A DNA stretch of 64,000 nucleotides from Parietichytrium sp. I65-24A (GCA_012862575.1 BLSF01000005.1:310001-374000), one strand, 5' to 3'. Positions 45,201 to 53,420 are shown, counted from the first letter of the stretch. Numbers and translations: made by a program. Notes: a model not told the origin generated them from the letters alone.

Positions 45201-47221
45201 CTTCATCGCGCGCAAGCTCCGGTTCTGGATCCACAGCTTGGTCGGAAGAAGGAGACGATAGTGCTGCAAATGAAACCTGGGAAAGCGACAGCGACGCAGA
45301 GCAAGACCTCGTCTTGCAAAAGTTCGAGGCGTATATGGGACGCCGAATCAGCAAAGACAAGAAACAAAAGTACAAGCGTGTTTTTGGAAAAGTCGATCGC
45401 AAGCACTCAGGTAAGATTCGCAGTGATGAGCTGGAGAAAGTCCTGAGATACATGGGCGTTCGTAAGAGGGTCTCTAAAGCCCTCCAGAAACGTCTCGTTG
45501 AAAAGTATGGACGAGGTTCAAGTTCCTCAATCTTTTACAAAGAGATGGTAAGCGGCTGCAAAGAGGCGTTTGAGCTGTCAAAGGATGGCGAGCCGCCGAC
45601 GTTCGAGGGACAAGTGGAAAATGTCTTACAGCGATTCCGAACCTTGGCAACCGGAAAAGACGTGGCCCAGGAGCTTGGTGCCCTGGACAAACAGAATGAT
45701 TTGCTGCTACCTTCCAAAGCTATTGTCAAATACTTGATCGGCCTTGGTTTCAAGAAATCGGAGAGGCCTGTCCTTGCCAAATTTCTTGCTTTGTTTGAGC
45801 CTGAGGGAGTGAAGGGCAAGATCCCCTATCAGGATTTCGTTGCTTTCTGCTCGAGCAAAGACGCGGCGAGGGCCGAACAATTGCCCAACTGGAAACGCGC
45901 AATAACCGGGCTGGATATTAAGAATGGGATGAATAAATTGCGCGAGGAGCGGGAGAAGCGAGAGCGGGATGGTGTAGACCCACTCGTTTGGCAGGTCTTG
46001 AGCAAGCTTCGCCAAGTCATTGCTGACGCGCTGAACTCGGGAATCGCGAAAGATTTTAGTGACGCATTCGAAATGTTTGATATCAACAAAGATGGCAAGA
46101 TTGACAGTGATGAAATGGGGCAAGCACTCGCGAAGCTGGGTTTTGATGTTAACGCAGAAGAGGTCAAGAAAATTATTACCAAGCTCGACCCTGACGGGCA
46201 GGGACAGAGTGTAGACTACCGACACTTTCTTATGTATTGCACTAGAGGTTCCGATCGGGACCAGTGGGCACTTGGTCCAAATGGCGAGGTGGTTGGCACC
46301 ACCTACGCTGGCGAGCTTGAGAGCGCTGTGAGGCAAAAGATAAGAAAGTCTGCGCTGGTTAAGAAAACTGGCCATCACTCGCTTTTGCGAGTGTTTCGCT
46401 CATATGACAAGGAAAATCGTGGATATGTAGACAAGAAGGTCTTGCGCAAAGTTGCTACAAGCTTGAAATGGGAACTCACCAATGAAGACTTGGCATGCCT
46501 GGTGGCAAGGTTCGATTTGAAAGGTGAAGACCGGTTTGCATACAAAGACTTCATATCTTTCTTGAGCCTTGATGACGACGCCGTGTACAATGTTGAGCAG
46601 CGTGTGATCGAGTTCGTGGCGTCTATGATCCAAAAAGGGGCGGACATGAAAGAGTGCTTCGACTTATTTGACCGTAATCGCGACGGGAAGATTTCCGCAA
46701 AGGAGCTTTGCTCAGCAATGATGAAGCTAGGCTTTCCTGTTGGCGAGTCAGAATCAAAAGAGCTGATACGTCGCATCGACGTGGACAGGGACGGAAAAAT
46801 CAGTTTTGTTGAGTTTATCAGGGCTTTTGCGCCACGACAACCCCAAGGTGGGGTGACGCTTGCGTTGCAAGATGAAAATCAAAATTTAGCTAATGGGGGT
46901 GACTCCGGAGTTGCTCAGCCGCTTGCTCTGCTAAACGACAAGCCTTACTTTACGGGAGGATTTTCAGATTGGACTGGCGGTCTCCTCGATCCTAGCACGA
47001 GTGTCCCGCTTGCGCCAAAAGGCTCGGTTGGAGAATGGCTGGAGAAAGTTGCTAGTCCAATGGAGAAGAGAAATTTCTTTGCCTTCTTGCAATTGGTGTC
47101 CAACTTTGAACAGACACTCGGTCTGCAGCAGAACAGATCGGAACCAAATTCGACGTCAGACGGAGAAGTGATACTCCAACTCGGGACGAAGCTCAAAGTT
47201 TCCATGAAGTTTCACACCTAG
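39266..47221 (+). CDS. Giant protein with 21 Tudor-like repeats and multiple EF-hands
   Basis: A 2651-aa single-exon protein from ATG 39266. From about residue 26 to 1810 it carries 21 copies of a 50-residue module of the form GDRVEARYKGGRKYYKGVI then VNxDGSYDIxYDDGD then ERRVPxxxIR, resembling Tudor/Agenet beta-barrels. Charged Ser/Arg linkers such as SRSPRRP separate them. EF-hand-like pairs interrupt the array near residues 115-190 and 290-370. The C-terminal 840 residues contain at least five canonical calcium loops, e.g. DRNDDGYISRPE, DRNRDGKISYKE, DINKDGKIDSDE, DRNRDGKISAKE and DVDRDGKISFVE, preceded by an Arg/Ser-rich stretch. Calcium binding is expected from the loops. Tudor folds usually bind methylated Lys/Arg or act as scaffolds, but the aromatic cage cannot be judged here. 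No TM or signal peptide. Possible roles include a calcium-responsive scaffold in cytoskeleton, cilium or nucleus. Function not assigned. Confidence 0.9.
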   Translation: MPPPQRLLNRRAPSRPSSSAKSSKFAEGDQVQAKYKGGQRFFSGVIAKVRGDGSYDIDYDDGDRESGVLEHKIKPGGSTGVSGPSAGSRPPARRPSPMSGSRKSESALVQELARKGNSPRDVEKYLGAFELYDGMGDGKVSARDLGRVLNGFKLTFSPGDMRDAMTEFGDGRSLNYRSFLDAVQDAGGGSGGRGRNAMDSAQSDFTDEDADDRGRDRQGFSRGEKIEAKYKGGKKYYTGTIHAVNRDGTYSIRYDDGDRETSVKANMIRRVGEPSPVRSPARGSRGADQIKDLLEMHLGGKQVPDGKLQDLQDNFEMLDQDGTGQIGSREFERNVERARIGLDYRMIKEIGEELAGTGGKVKYKPFIKALRNLAGGGSGGGGGAVRNSPVRRSTSRGRFMESEEDEDVAGGSKTTYKPGQAIEARYKRGKKYFPGVIDRVRPDGSCDIMYDDGDSEQRVSSALIRTVGGIGESDTAGQSDGGGFREGQRIEARYKKGRKYFGGVITRVRANGTFDIDYDDGDKEIRVPADLIKAVDSGVDRRSPERSKSPRARRGMGGGVMNSEDDGPGGFKEGQRVEARYKRGRKYFPGVIERVRPDGSCDIMYDDGDSETRVPADLIKAKGSGGIGGGGVMNSEDDGPGGFKEGQRVEARYKRGRKYFPGVIERVRPDGSCDIMYDDGDSETRVPADLIKAKGSGGIGGGGGVMNSEDDGPGGFKEGQRVEARYKRGRKYFPGVIERVRPDGSCDIMYDDGDSETRVPADLIKAKGSGGIGGGGVMNSEDDGPGGFKEGQRVEARYKRGRKYFPGVIERVRPDGSCDIMYDDGDSETRVPADLIKAKGSGGSGGGGVMNSEDDGPGGFHEGDKVEARYKGGRKMYKGVIARVNVDGSCDIKYDDGDSERRVKAENITKLESSRSPRRPGAMRSSSNSRSPRDMTTDDSAADDKLAVGDRVEAKYKGGAKYFRGVIRRVYPSGSCDIDYDDGDSEQRVPSRNIRKISSGNARASRSPSKGRQSGAIEKGSRVEAKYKGGAKFFKGTVSRVNPDGSFAISYDDGDRELRVPASRVRLLEDALVTTEASDTDAPAENIREGDAVEALYKGGRKYYKGVVSRVNRDGSYNIQYDDGDSERAVPPEKVRKLHTGDETSGTDAAPLERGDAVEARYKGGNKFYKGKIMRVNINGTYDIAYDDGDRERGVKAVDVHRSGQSSSPRKSATRTKALGVGSSVEAKYKGGQKYYKGKITRENADGTFDIAYDDGDRERRVAPEKIRSLDGADSALEPSSETDGEAGIKRGDRVEARYKRGRKFFPGRVTAVNSDGSYDIAYDDGDSERRVPASLVKSVQNSARRSLSREPRANDPFSNGEVSDAATFARGDRVKALYKNGRKYYPGKIARVNVDGTYDIAFDDGDSERRMTVDKIRSLESRSPRQSVGRGRASQSPGRSRMSQSPSARTADDRLKVGCKVEARYKNGRKYFSGKITRRNPDGTFDISYDDGDRERGVTSDKIRSLEPSAPEGDSELDEISVGDRVEAKYRGRQKYYAGTIIAANRDGTFDIEYDDGDKERRVVPQNVRKVGGGSRHADVRSSRSPRSPAAISAGDRVEARYKKGRKFYKGTVEKVGRDGSFDIRYDDGDFERGVIPEFVKALESRSPKHDARRANVGFESEGEETDRQSFSKGARVEARYKGKSKYYKGTIVRANADGSYAIDYDDGDRELRVKPELIRSMDGPRSQSPVQRRGGSLRRSPAAAESESDSDPSGVRVGDRVEARYKGGQKYYKGVVKRVHGSGACDIDYDDGDSESRVPPRLIRSLQDEEGGDEIAELLRRVLKKSVRKGTLEDYHQVFDMFDRNDDGYISRPEFGRALDKLGLKFTHGELNQLMKKLDRNRDGKISYKEFIKLVHPNDRHTARSSPSRRSTSPSKRAKSPSRRRDDSSVSSGTSSSSGSRGALSRLAKSGRRVSSSRPGSRRRSSSRRGSRSRDRSSSRASSGSGSTAWSEEGDDSAANETWESDSDAEQDLVLQKFEAYMGRRISKDKKQKYKRVFGKVDRKHSGKIRSDELEKVLRYMGVRKRVSKALQKRLVEKYGRGSSSSIFYKEMVSGCKEAFELSKDGEPPTFEGQVENVLQRFRTLATGKDVAQELGALDKQNDLLLPSKAIVKYLIGLGFKKSERPVLAKFLALFEPEGVKGKIPYQDFVAFCSSKDAARAEQLPNWKRAITGLDIKNGMNKLREEREKRERDGVDPLVWQVLSKLRQVIADALNSGIAKDFSDAFEMFDINKDGKIDSDEMGQALAKLGFDVNAEEVKKIITKLDPDGQGQSVDYRHFLMYCTRGSDRDQWALGPNGEVVGTTYAGELESAVRQKIRKSALVKKTGHHSLLRVFRSYDKENRGYVDKKVLRKVATSLKWELTNEDLACLVARFDLKGEDRFAYKDFISFLSLDDDAVYNVEQRVIEFVASMIQKGADMKECFDLFDRNRDGKISAKELCSAMMKLGFPVGESESKELIRRIDVDRDGKISFVEFIRAFAPRQPQGGVTLALQDENQNLANGGDSGVAQPLALLNDKPYFTGGFSDWTGGLLDPSTSVPLAPKGSVGEWLEKVASPMEKRNFFAFLQLVSNFEQTLGLQQNRSEPNSTSDGEVILQLGTKLKVSMKFHT
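40946..41812 (+). repeat. Four near-identical 216-219 bp tandem units inside the giant gene
   Basis: Units begin at 40946, 41162, 41381 and 41597; a diverged fifth starts at 41813. Each encodes VMNSEDDGPGGFKEGQRVEA, the rest of one Tudor-like module and a KGSGG linker. They differ at only a few third positions, plus one extra Gly codon in the second unit's linker. All other modules of the protein have diverged widely. Confidence 0.92.
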
Positions 47222-48804
47222 GGATGCTGGAGTAAGTATCTGCGGAACGCATCCTCGAGAGCCTTTGCCCTCAAGTCCGTCTCTTGCAACTGCACCATTG
47301 CTTTGCGAAGGTCTAGCCTTGCGATAGCCAGCAATTTGCGCAATTGCTCATTTTCTTCCTTGAGAACTCCAACCTCGCTGTCTGCGTGTATGGCGTCGCT
47401 GGTGGTTACCTTTTGAAGACGTTTTCTTTGCTTTTTAAGCGCTTCTTTGGTTATATCAAATGCAGCGACATTCTTTTCTTGATGTTTGATTTCCGTTTGT
47501 TCGACCTTCTTGAGGCCTCTCCCTGCTTTTTTGATTTCATCGAGCAACTCGTTCTCAGGCGAAACAGCCGGGGAGGGAGCATCCTTCGTAAGACGTCGGG
47601 ACTGCATGCGATCTATCTTTTTCTGACGTCCGAGCGAGGCTCCTTCTTGCATTTGAGAGTCAATTTGTGGTGTTTGTGACTTACTTTTCGGTTTGCTTCG
47701 CTTTGGTTCATCCGGAGGGTTCCGTTCCACCTCATCTTCCTCTTCGTCTTCTGTCGTTTTCCTTTCCTCTTCTTCTCCAGGCTGTGCCTTCCAGTCTTTC
47801 TGCTTTCGTTTTTGCTGTGGCTTTTCCTGCTCCTGCTCCTGCTTTTCTTCCCCTTCCTGTTCAGCTCGCTCTCGCCGTGTATCGGCATTCTTATGCTGTG
47901 CAGCGCAATCACCTGCGTCTTCAAGCCTTGTGTTGCTCGAACCCACCAAAGTCTTTTCTTCTGTCATTTCGCTTTCTTCGATATGGCCACTTGGACAATT
48001 GTCTCCAGTCGGACTTTTAAGGTCTTCGCGTGCAATGGCGGTTGCAGAAAGATCTGAATGGGTTTTGGATGCGTCAACCTTCTCGTCGCCCCCTTCATTT
48101 GTGACGCAGTTTGTTTCTTCTGTAGAAACCTGCTGCGCACTGTTGATAGCTGTTTCCTCTGCCCCCGCGTTATCATCTTCTTCGTCATCATCGAACGGGT
48201 GATGATCACCTTCAGACACGAAGTCGCTTTCTTCCGCGTTATCTTCACTGACCTCAATCTTCGTTTCCTCTTCAACGATTTTAGTGTTTTGAGTGTTTGA
48301 ATGCCTCTGCTCCTCATGGTGCAGCTTTTGTGCAAGCTCGGCGTCTTCCTTTTCGCGCTTCAACTGCGCCGATTTGCGTGCTTCGCGGGCCTGATATTCG
48401 TCTGCCTCAGCTTTTTTCTGCTTCGCTTTTTCCACCATGGCCATGTTCTTCTCCATTTCCAACTTGGCTTCTTCCATTCCCGGGATAAAAAGTTCTTCTT
48501 CTTCCTTGCTCGCGAAATCTTTTATAGGTGCACCTTTCGTGTTGAGGGTCTTGCCTTTGTTGTCTCCTTTTGTAGCTGCCTTGTAAAACTCACACATGAT
48601 GTCCATGAACTCTGCATTTGACAACACCTTGCTTTCTCCGAACGCATTCACGACTTCTTTCGCGCTTGGCACCCAGCTTCGAAACTTCTTGCTGGATGGA
48701 AGATCTCTCAGCACTGACTCGACGTCATCTGCTGCAAGGCAACCATCCCCGTCCCCCCATTTGTCCACCTTCTCTCCGATGATCTTGGCGCAATAGCCGT
48801 CCAT
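47218..48804 (-). CDS. Acidic coiled-coil protein with degenerate EF-hand-like N-terminus
   Basis: A 528-aa protein read from ATG 48804; the frame stays open to a stop at 48883-48885 but has no earlier ATG. Residues about 5-80 resemble a worn EF-hand pair (DKWGDGDGCLAADDVESVL, then VLSNAEFMDIMCEFY) with the first loop position replaced. A long helix follows (EEAKLEMEKNMAMVEKAKQK, AREARKSAQLKREKEDAELA). The middle is a disordered Glu/Asp/Gln-rich region, and the end is a leucine-zipper-like coiled coil (VGVLKEENEQLRKLLAIARL). No enzyme motif. It converges with the giant Tudor/EF-hand gene: the two stops share one CTAG. Both proteins having EF-hand-type segments is suggestive of a link but not proof. 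No family recognised. Confidence 0.85.
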   Translation of the reverse strand: MDGYCAKIIGEKVDKWGDGDGCLAADDVESVLRDLPSSKKFRSWVPSAKEVVNAFGESKVLSNAEFMDIMCEFYKAATKGDNKGKTLNTKGAPIKDFASKEEEELFIPGMEEAKLEMEKNMAMVEKAKQKKAEADEYQAREARKSAQLKREKEDAELAQKLHHEEQRHSNTQNTKIVEEETKIEVSEDNAEESDFVSEGDHHPFDDDEEDDNAGAEETAINSAQQVSTEETNCVTNEGGDEKVDASKTHSDLSATAIAREDLKSPTGDNCPSGHIEESEMTEEKTLVGSSNTRLEDAGDCAAQHKNADTRRERAEQEGEEKQEQEQEKPQQKRKQKDWKAQPGEEEERKTTEDEEEDEVERNPPDEPKRSKPKSKSQTPQIDSQMQEGASLGRQKKIDRMQSRRLTKDAPSPAVSPENELLDEIKKAGRGLKKVEQTEIKHQEKNVAAFDITKEALKKQRKRLQKVTTSDAIHADSEVGVLKEENEQLRKLLAIARLDLRKAMVQLQETDLRAKALEDAFRRYLLQHP

Positions 48805-49052
48805 CTCCTTCCTCACTTTCTTTCTCACTATCTTGCACGCCGTCGTGTCCCGACTCCCGCGTCCCGTGTCAGAATGCTTTCGTCAAATGTGCTTCTGCTC
48901 TGCACATTACGTTCCTTCTCCTTCTCCTTCTCCTTGTCACTCTCCTTCTGAATTCTGAAAATGTGTACTTTGCCACAACACTTTCCATACATTCACTCTC
49001 CACCTACACGCCTTAGACACCTAGACCCTCCACATCTTCTATTCTTTAAAAG

Positions 49053-49122
49053 TCACATATCACATGCCACATATCACATGTGACATGTCGCATGTCACAT
49101 GCCACATGCCACATGTCGCATC
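49053..49122. repeat. CACATG/CATGTC minisatellite with internal palindromes
   Basis: About seven 9-10 bp variants of tcacatgcc/acatgtcgc, including CACATGTGACATGTCGCATG. The palindromic CATG cores could be E-box-like sites or simply an expanded repeat. Confidence 0.75.
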
Positions 49123-49449
49123 GAGTGACAGTAGTCTTGGCTGGGCAAGGCAAACTTTGAACCCGTGAAAATTGTAAAACAACAAAACTTGCCTCGCCAA
49201 AACGTGAACGCCTCTTTTCCGATCAGGCGAGCTGTTCCCGATCAAGGAGCTGTTCCGTCGCTCTCGTGCGGAACGCAATTACTTGGACTCCGCTCAGACT
49301 CCCACCCGAGTATACCCAAATCCTAATCAATACTACCGGCTCCTACTCTCCCCGCCTAGCTAGTTCATCCCACTTGACCCAATTCCAACTTGACCTTCTT
49401 CCGAACGGTACTCGCGTACACTCTTCCCACAGCGCGGACTGGTAAGAGA

Positions 49450-49490
49450 CAGATAGATAGATAGATAGATAGATACATCCATACATACAT

Positions 49491-49514
<24 letters not shown>
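49450..49514. repeat. GATA and GA microsatellites before MRD1
   Basis: About six GATA units followed by CATA steps and about twelve GA units, ending 30 bp before the MRD1 ATG, so probably in its 5' UTR. Confidence 0.9.
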
Positions 49515-49522
<8 letters not shown>

Positions 49523-49543
49523 AGAAGGAAAGAAGGAAGGACG

Positions 49544-51799
49544 ATGGAGGCTGCGAGCTCGCGACTGTGCGTGAAGAACGTTCCCAAGTACGCAACAGAG
49601 AAGCGTCTGAAGGAGTTCTTCGCTAAAGTAGGAGACGTGGAGCTGACAGACGTCAAGGTTCTCAAGACGAAAGATGGGCGGCCGCGGCAGATGGCTTTCG
49701 TGGGATTCAAGAGCGAGGAGCAGGCGGCCAAGGCTAAAAAGTACTACGACAAAGCCTTTTTTGATACGTGCCGCCTGAACATCACCTTTGCGCTGCCGCA
49801 AGGAGACTCTCGCATTGGGAGAGTGTGGAGCAAGCACGCCAAGCCGCAAGCGGCTGGGCAGAAAAGGTCCCGCGAGGATCAGGCTGCGGCGGAGGAAGAG
49901 GCCGACGCATTGAAGAAGAAGAAGGAGGGCAAGAGCGCCAAGTTGGCAGAGTTTCTTGCCATCATGCAACCGCGGAGCCGGACGCAGTTCTGGTCCAATG
50001 ACGATGGGGGTGCGAAGGAGCTCATGGAGGAAGAGTCTTCCTCGGAAGAAGAAGAGGAGGAGGAGAACGAGAATGAGAATGGAAACGGTGGTCAAGCTAC
50101 TCGCACGAAATCCACAGACGGCGCTCAAGAGAATGACAAGGCGGATGGAAACGGGAGGAAAGAGCCTGCATTGGACGTAGCCGAGGATACTGGCCGTCTG
50201 TTCATAAGAAATCTGCCTTTCTCCACCACAGAAGAAGACCTGGACCAGCTCTTCTCCAAGTTTGGCCCATTAACAGAAACCCACATTCCTCTCGACGACA
50301 TGCAGCGCTCCCGCGGGTTTGCGTATGTTGCGTACATGATCCCAGAAAATGCTCTCAGAGCCATCGGTGAGATAGATCGCACAGTCTTTCAAGGTCGGCT
50401 TCTTCACGTTATGCCTGCTTACGGGAAAATTGACGACGAATTAAGCGACATGCAGAAGGGCAAGGCAGGACAGTCCGAATACAAGGCCAAGAAGGAGGCT
50501 GAGCGCAAGGAGAAGGCCGGAGACACACGCAGCTGGAACGCTCTGTTCGTTCGTGGTGATGCCGCTGTGCAGGCGGTGGCTGACCAGCTTGGCGTTGGCA
50601 AAGCTGATCTTTTGCTCTCCGAAGCAGGAGATGACGATGAGGATGGAGAGAAGCGCTCTGGACCGAGTGCTGCTGTTAGGATGGCATTGGCTGAGACTCG
50701 TGTCATTTCCGAGACGAAAAAGTTCCTCGAGGAGGAGGGTGTGAACATGGACCTCTTGGAGAGGGGGGTGAGGGACCCTTCGAGTGTACAGAGAAGCAAA
50801 ACGTGCATATTGGTGAAGAACTTGCCCGCGAGTACTGACAAAGTGCAGCTCCGGCAAATGTTTTCAACTTTTGGCCAGATTGCTTCGTTCGTGATGCCCC
50901 CGTCGCGTACCATGGCGCTGGTAACATTTTATGGACAAAAGGATGCCAAGAAGGCATTCAAAGGTCTGGCATATCGCCGGTACAAAGAAGTCCCGCTTTA
51001 CTTGGAATGGGCTCCTGATCAGGTGGTGAAGGTCACAGAAGAAAAGGCTCAACCAGTGCAGGAGAGCGCCCCACTTCCGGCGGCTGGATCAGAGGTGGCG
51101 GAGGAGGCGCACACTACGTCCGCCTCAGAAAGAACTGACACTGTTTCCGATGTACACACGCTGTTCGTTAAGAACCTCAACTTCGACACGACCGAGAAAT
51201 CGCTTCGTGGTTTGGTGGAGTCCAAGGTTGGCAAGGGGGCAGTCATCAATGTTGCGATTCCCACTCGCAAAGCTGCAAATGGGGCGCTGCTTTCATCCGG
51301 GTTTGGCTTTGTGGAGTTCTCAACCCCAGAGGCCTGCAGAAAAGCACTCCGTCTTTGCCGCGGTAGCACGCTCGACGGTCATGATATTGAGGTTAAAATT
51401 TCTGAGAGAAAGACTGATATGGCTGCGGTGCAGGAGAAGAGCCGCAAGACAACTTCCAACGAGTCTTTGGCAACAAGCGACTCAAAGAAAGCCGAAAAGC
51501 TCACGAAAATCGTGGTACGCAATCTTGCCTTCGAGGCGAACAAAAAAGAGCTCAAGCAACTCGTCGGTGCTTACGGGCAGATCAATACAATTCGCATTCC
51601 GAGAAAATTCGACGGGACGTTGCGAGGTTTTGCGTTCGTGGATTTCGTTACTCACCAGGAAGCAAAAGCTGCATTTGCTGCTCTTTCGAATACCCACTTT
51701 TACGGCCGCCACCTTGTTATCGAGTGGGCGGAAGAGGCAGACACAATCGAGTCTCTCCGCGACAAGGCATCCAAAGAGCTCAACAAGAGCTCCAACTGA
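49544..51799 (+). CDS. MRD1: Multiple-RRM rRNA-processing protein MRD1/RBM19
   Basis: A 751-aa protein from ATG 49544; the frame is open 30 bp further to a GTG but ATG 49544 is the first methionine. MRD1 (yeast) / RBM19 (animals) binds pre-rRNA in the nucleolus and is needed for early cleavages that release the 18S rRNA. Five RRMs were seen: about residues 5-85 (RLCVKNVPKY as RNP2), 217-292 (RLFIRNLPFS, RNP1 RGFAYVAYM), 418-490 (CILVKNLPAS), 537-625 (TLFVKNLNFD, RNP1 SGFGFVEFS) and 654-735 (KIVVRNLAFE, RNP1 RGFAFVDFV). The third RRM has a degenerate RNP1 (TMALVTFYG), as usual for this family. An acidic run (EESSSEEEEEEENENEN) lies between RRM1 and RRM2. Number, order and spacing match MRD1. 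Single exon; convergent with the WD40 gene 276 bp away. Confidence 0.92.
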   Translation: MEAASSRLCVKNVPKYATEKRLKEFFAKVGDVELTDVKVLKTKDGRPRQMAFVGFKSEEQAAKAKKYYDKAFFDTCRLNITFALPQGDSRIGRVWSKHAKPQAAGQKRSREDQAAAEEEADALKKKKEGKSAKLAEFLAIMQPRSRTQFWSNDDGGAKELMEEESSSEEEEEEENENENGNGGQATRTKSTDGAQENDKADGNGRKEPALDVAEDTGRLFIRNLPFSTTEEDLDQLFSKFGPLTETHIPLDDMQRSRGFAYVAYMIPENALRAIGEIDRTVFQGRLLHVMPAYGKIDDELSDMQKGKAGQSEYKAKKEAERKEKAGDTRSWNALFVRGDAAVQAVADQLGVGKADLLLSEAGDDDEDGEKRSGPSAAVRMALAETRVISETKKFLEEEGVNMDLLERGVRDPSSVQRSKTCILVKNLPASTDKVQLRQMFSTFGQIASFVMPPSRTMALVTFYGQKDAKKAFKGLAYRRYKEVPLYLEWAPDQVVKVTEEKAQPVQESAPLPAAGSEVAEEAHTTSASERTDTVSDVHTLFVKNLNFDTTEKSLRGLVESKVGKGAVINVAIPTRKAANGALLSSGFGFVEFSTPEACRKALRLCRGSTLDGHDIEVKISERKTDMAAVQEKSRKTTSNESLATSDSKKAEKLTKIVVRNLAFEANKKELKQLVGAYGQINTIRIPRKFDGTLRGFAFVDFVTHQEAKAAFAALSNTHFYGRHLVIEWAEEADTIESLRDKASKELNKSSN

Positions 51800-52075
51800 T
51801 TACTTTCACCTATGCAATGTTAAAATTCGAACTTTATCATGTCGTATTGCTTTTCTTTTGTTTTTTCAAGTTTGCGATGGCTCCTTGGAGTGGTGAATCG
51901 TGTTTGAGACTGCGCCTGTACAGCTTTTCACAATTAGAGATCAGGGCAAGAGAGAGTGAGAGTATGTACGGAGCAATATTTGTTCGGGAGTGAGGGGGCA
52001 GAGGAAAAGAGCGTGAACTCAAGAATTACGAAGTAGACTATAATATAAGAGCTCAAAATAAAAAAAGGTAGCTTT

Positions 52076-53143
52076 CTAAAGACGCATGACTGTATCTGGA
52101 CGTACTTCAAAGAGCTTGATGAAGCCGTCCCAGCTTCCGGAGAGTACTTGCAGCGAGCGATTTGAGCTCGAGCTTCTAGGCCTCACGGCAATTGTGCGTA
52201 CGTAATCTGAGTGGAAACAAATTTTATCGGAAGGGGCGGGGGCCTTGTCATTGATGCTGCTCGACGAGATGTGGCAGTCTTCACCACCAGCGATTGCGAA
52301 AGGCTTGGAATCTACGGCCATAAGATCGACGGAGTGCACCGCGCCAGCGTGCAGTCTGTCTTTGGACACTGATACGAACTCGCCAGGCTTGCGGACGTCA
52401 AACAAACAAACGTGGCCATCTTCAAATCCCGCAGCCAGAGTTGACAATGTGGAACGTCTGGACAAGGACAGTGCGGCGCCGAATTCGCCAACATGGAAGC
52501 TCTGCATGCAGCCGCTGCTTGTCTCCGCGCGATAGTCCCATATCCTGACGCCCCCGTCCTGATGAGCGGATGCAATCCACACGTTTTGAGAAGGGCACAT
52601 GACATCCCACACAGCCTTTGACTGCAGCGGTGCTGTTTTCGCGGAGAAGTCTCCAATTGGCGATCCAGGCTTGGTCATGTCCCACAACTTTACATCTCCG
52701 TCCATTCCAGCGGAAAACACCCTGCGATTGATCCTGTCCACCGCCAAGGCCGTTACATTGCTCTCGTGGTCCGCCAGCGTGTTTTGCAGACGCAATTCCA
52801 CCATCGGCCGCTTTTGCTGCTGGCCGAACCCTTGAACCTCTTCCAGGGCGTACAAGTACACGTTCCCGTCGTCCGCGCCCGTGATCAGAGTCTTCTTGTC
52901 TGTGAGCCATTCCACCGACGACAGCGAGCACCCTACCGTGGTGGCGCCGCCAAGTTCCAGTTTCGGCTGCGGTGTTGCGGAATCCTCCTCACAAACGTGC
53001 ACCAGTCGCAGCTGGCCATCCCACAAATTGCCTCCAAGCCGAGAGCACGCGACGGCGGCCAAGTCTCCTGACTCCGAGAACGCTGCGCTCTCCACCTGAT
53101 AGCCTTCGCACCTCGCCTCGCTGATCTCTACCACCTCCGCCAT
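52076..53143 (-). CDS. WD40-repeat protein, possibly MEP50/WDR77-like
   Basis: A 355-aa protein from ATG 53143. It makes a beta-propeller: repeats are visible at LITGADDGNVYLYAL, HESNVTALAVDRINRRVFSA then DGDVKLWDM, VWIASAHQDGGVRIWDYR, LAAGFEDGHVCLFDVRKP and VLSGSWDGFIKLFEV. Size, six or seven blades and the GDVKLWD / HVCLFDVR spacing fit the MEP50 (WDR77) methylosome partner of PRMT5 and several other small WD proteins. The match is not specific enough to name it. No extra domain or signal peptide. Single exon; short convergent gap to MRD1. Confidence 0.8.
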   Translation of the reverse strand: MAEVVEISEARCEGYQVESAAFSESGDLAAVACSRLGGNLWDGQLRLVHVCEEDSATPQPKLELGGATTVGCSLSSVEWLTDKKTLITGADDGNVYLYALEEVQGFGQQQKRPMVELRLQNTLADHESNVTALAVDRINRRVFSAGMDGDVKLWDMTKPGSPIGDFSAKTAPLQSKAVWDVMCPSQNVWIASAHQDGGVRIWDYRAETSSGCMQSFHVGEFGAALSLSRRSTLSTLAAGFEDGHVCLFDVRKPGEFVSVSKDRLHAGAVHSVDLMAVDSKPFAIAGGEDCHISSSSINDKAPAPSDKICFHSDYVRTIAVRPRSSSSNRSLQVLSGSWDGFIKLFEVRPDTVMRL

Positions 53144-53197
53144 CCCTCTATCCACACTCCTCTCCTTCTGATCCCGCGCAAAGCACCACAATCAATT

Positions 53198-53266
53198 CTG
53201 CGTTTCCTGCGTCTCCTGCGTCTCTTGCGTCTCCTGCGTCTCTTGCGTCACTTGCGTCTCTTGCGC
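53198..53266. repeat. 9-bp minisatellite (TGCGTCTCC/T)
   Basis: About eight units, 55 bp upstream of the WD40 gene's ATG, so in its 5' UTR or core promoter. Confidence 0.9.
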
Positions 53267-53420
53267 GATGCCCCTGTGTCTCAGAGTCCCAGTGTCCCAG
53301 TGTCCCAGTGTCCTCACGCCACAAAGAGCGTGCGCGACGATAAGGGGAGATGTAAGGATATGGGCAAGGAGAAGGCAAGGATACGCGGGGACCAGGGCTC
53401 GCACGCGTGAAATAAACACA

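Larger units (their letters stand above)
48805..49543. other. Divergent intergenic region upstream of the coiled-coil gene and MRD1
   Basis: It contains one TTCTGAATTCTG (48946-48957), a CACATG/CATGTC minisatellite (49053-49122), GATA and GA microsatellites (49450-49514), and a GGTACTCGCGTACAC spot near 49408. No gene was seen. Confidence 0.6.
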
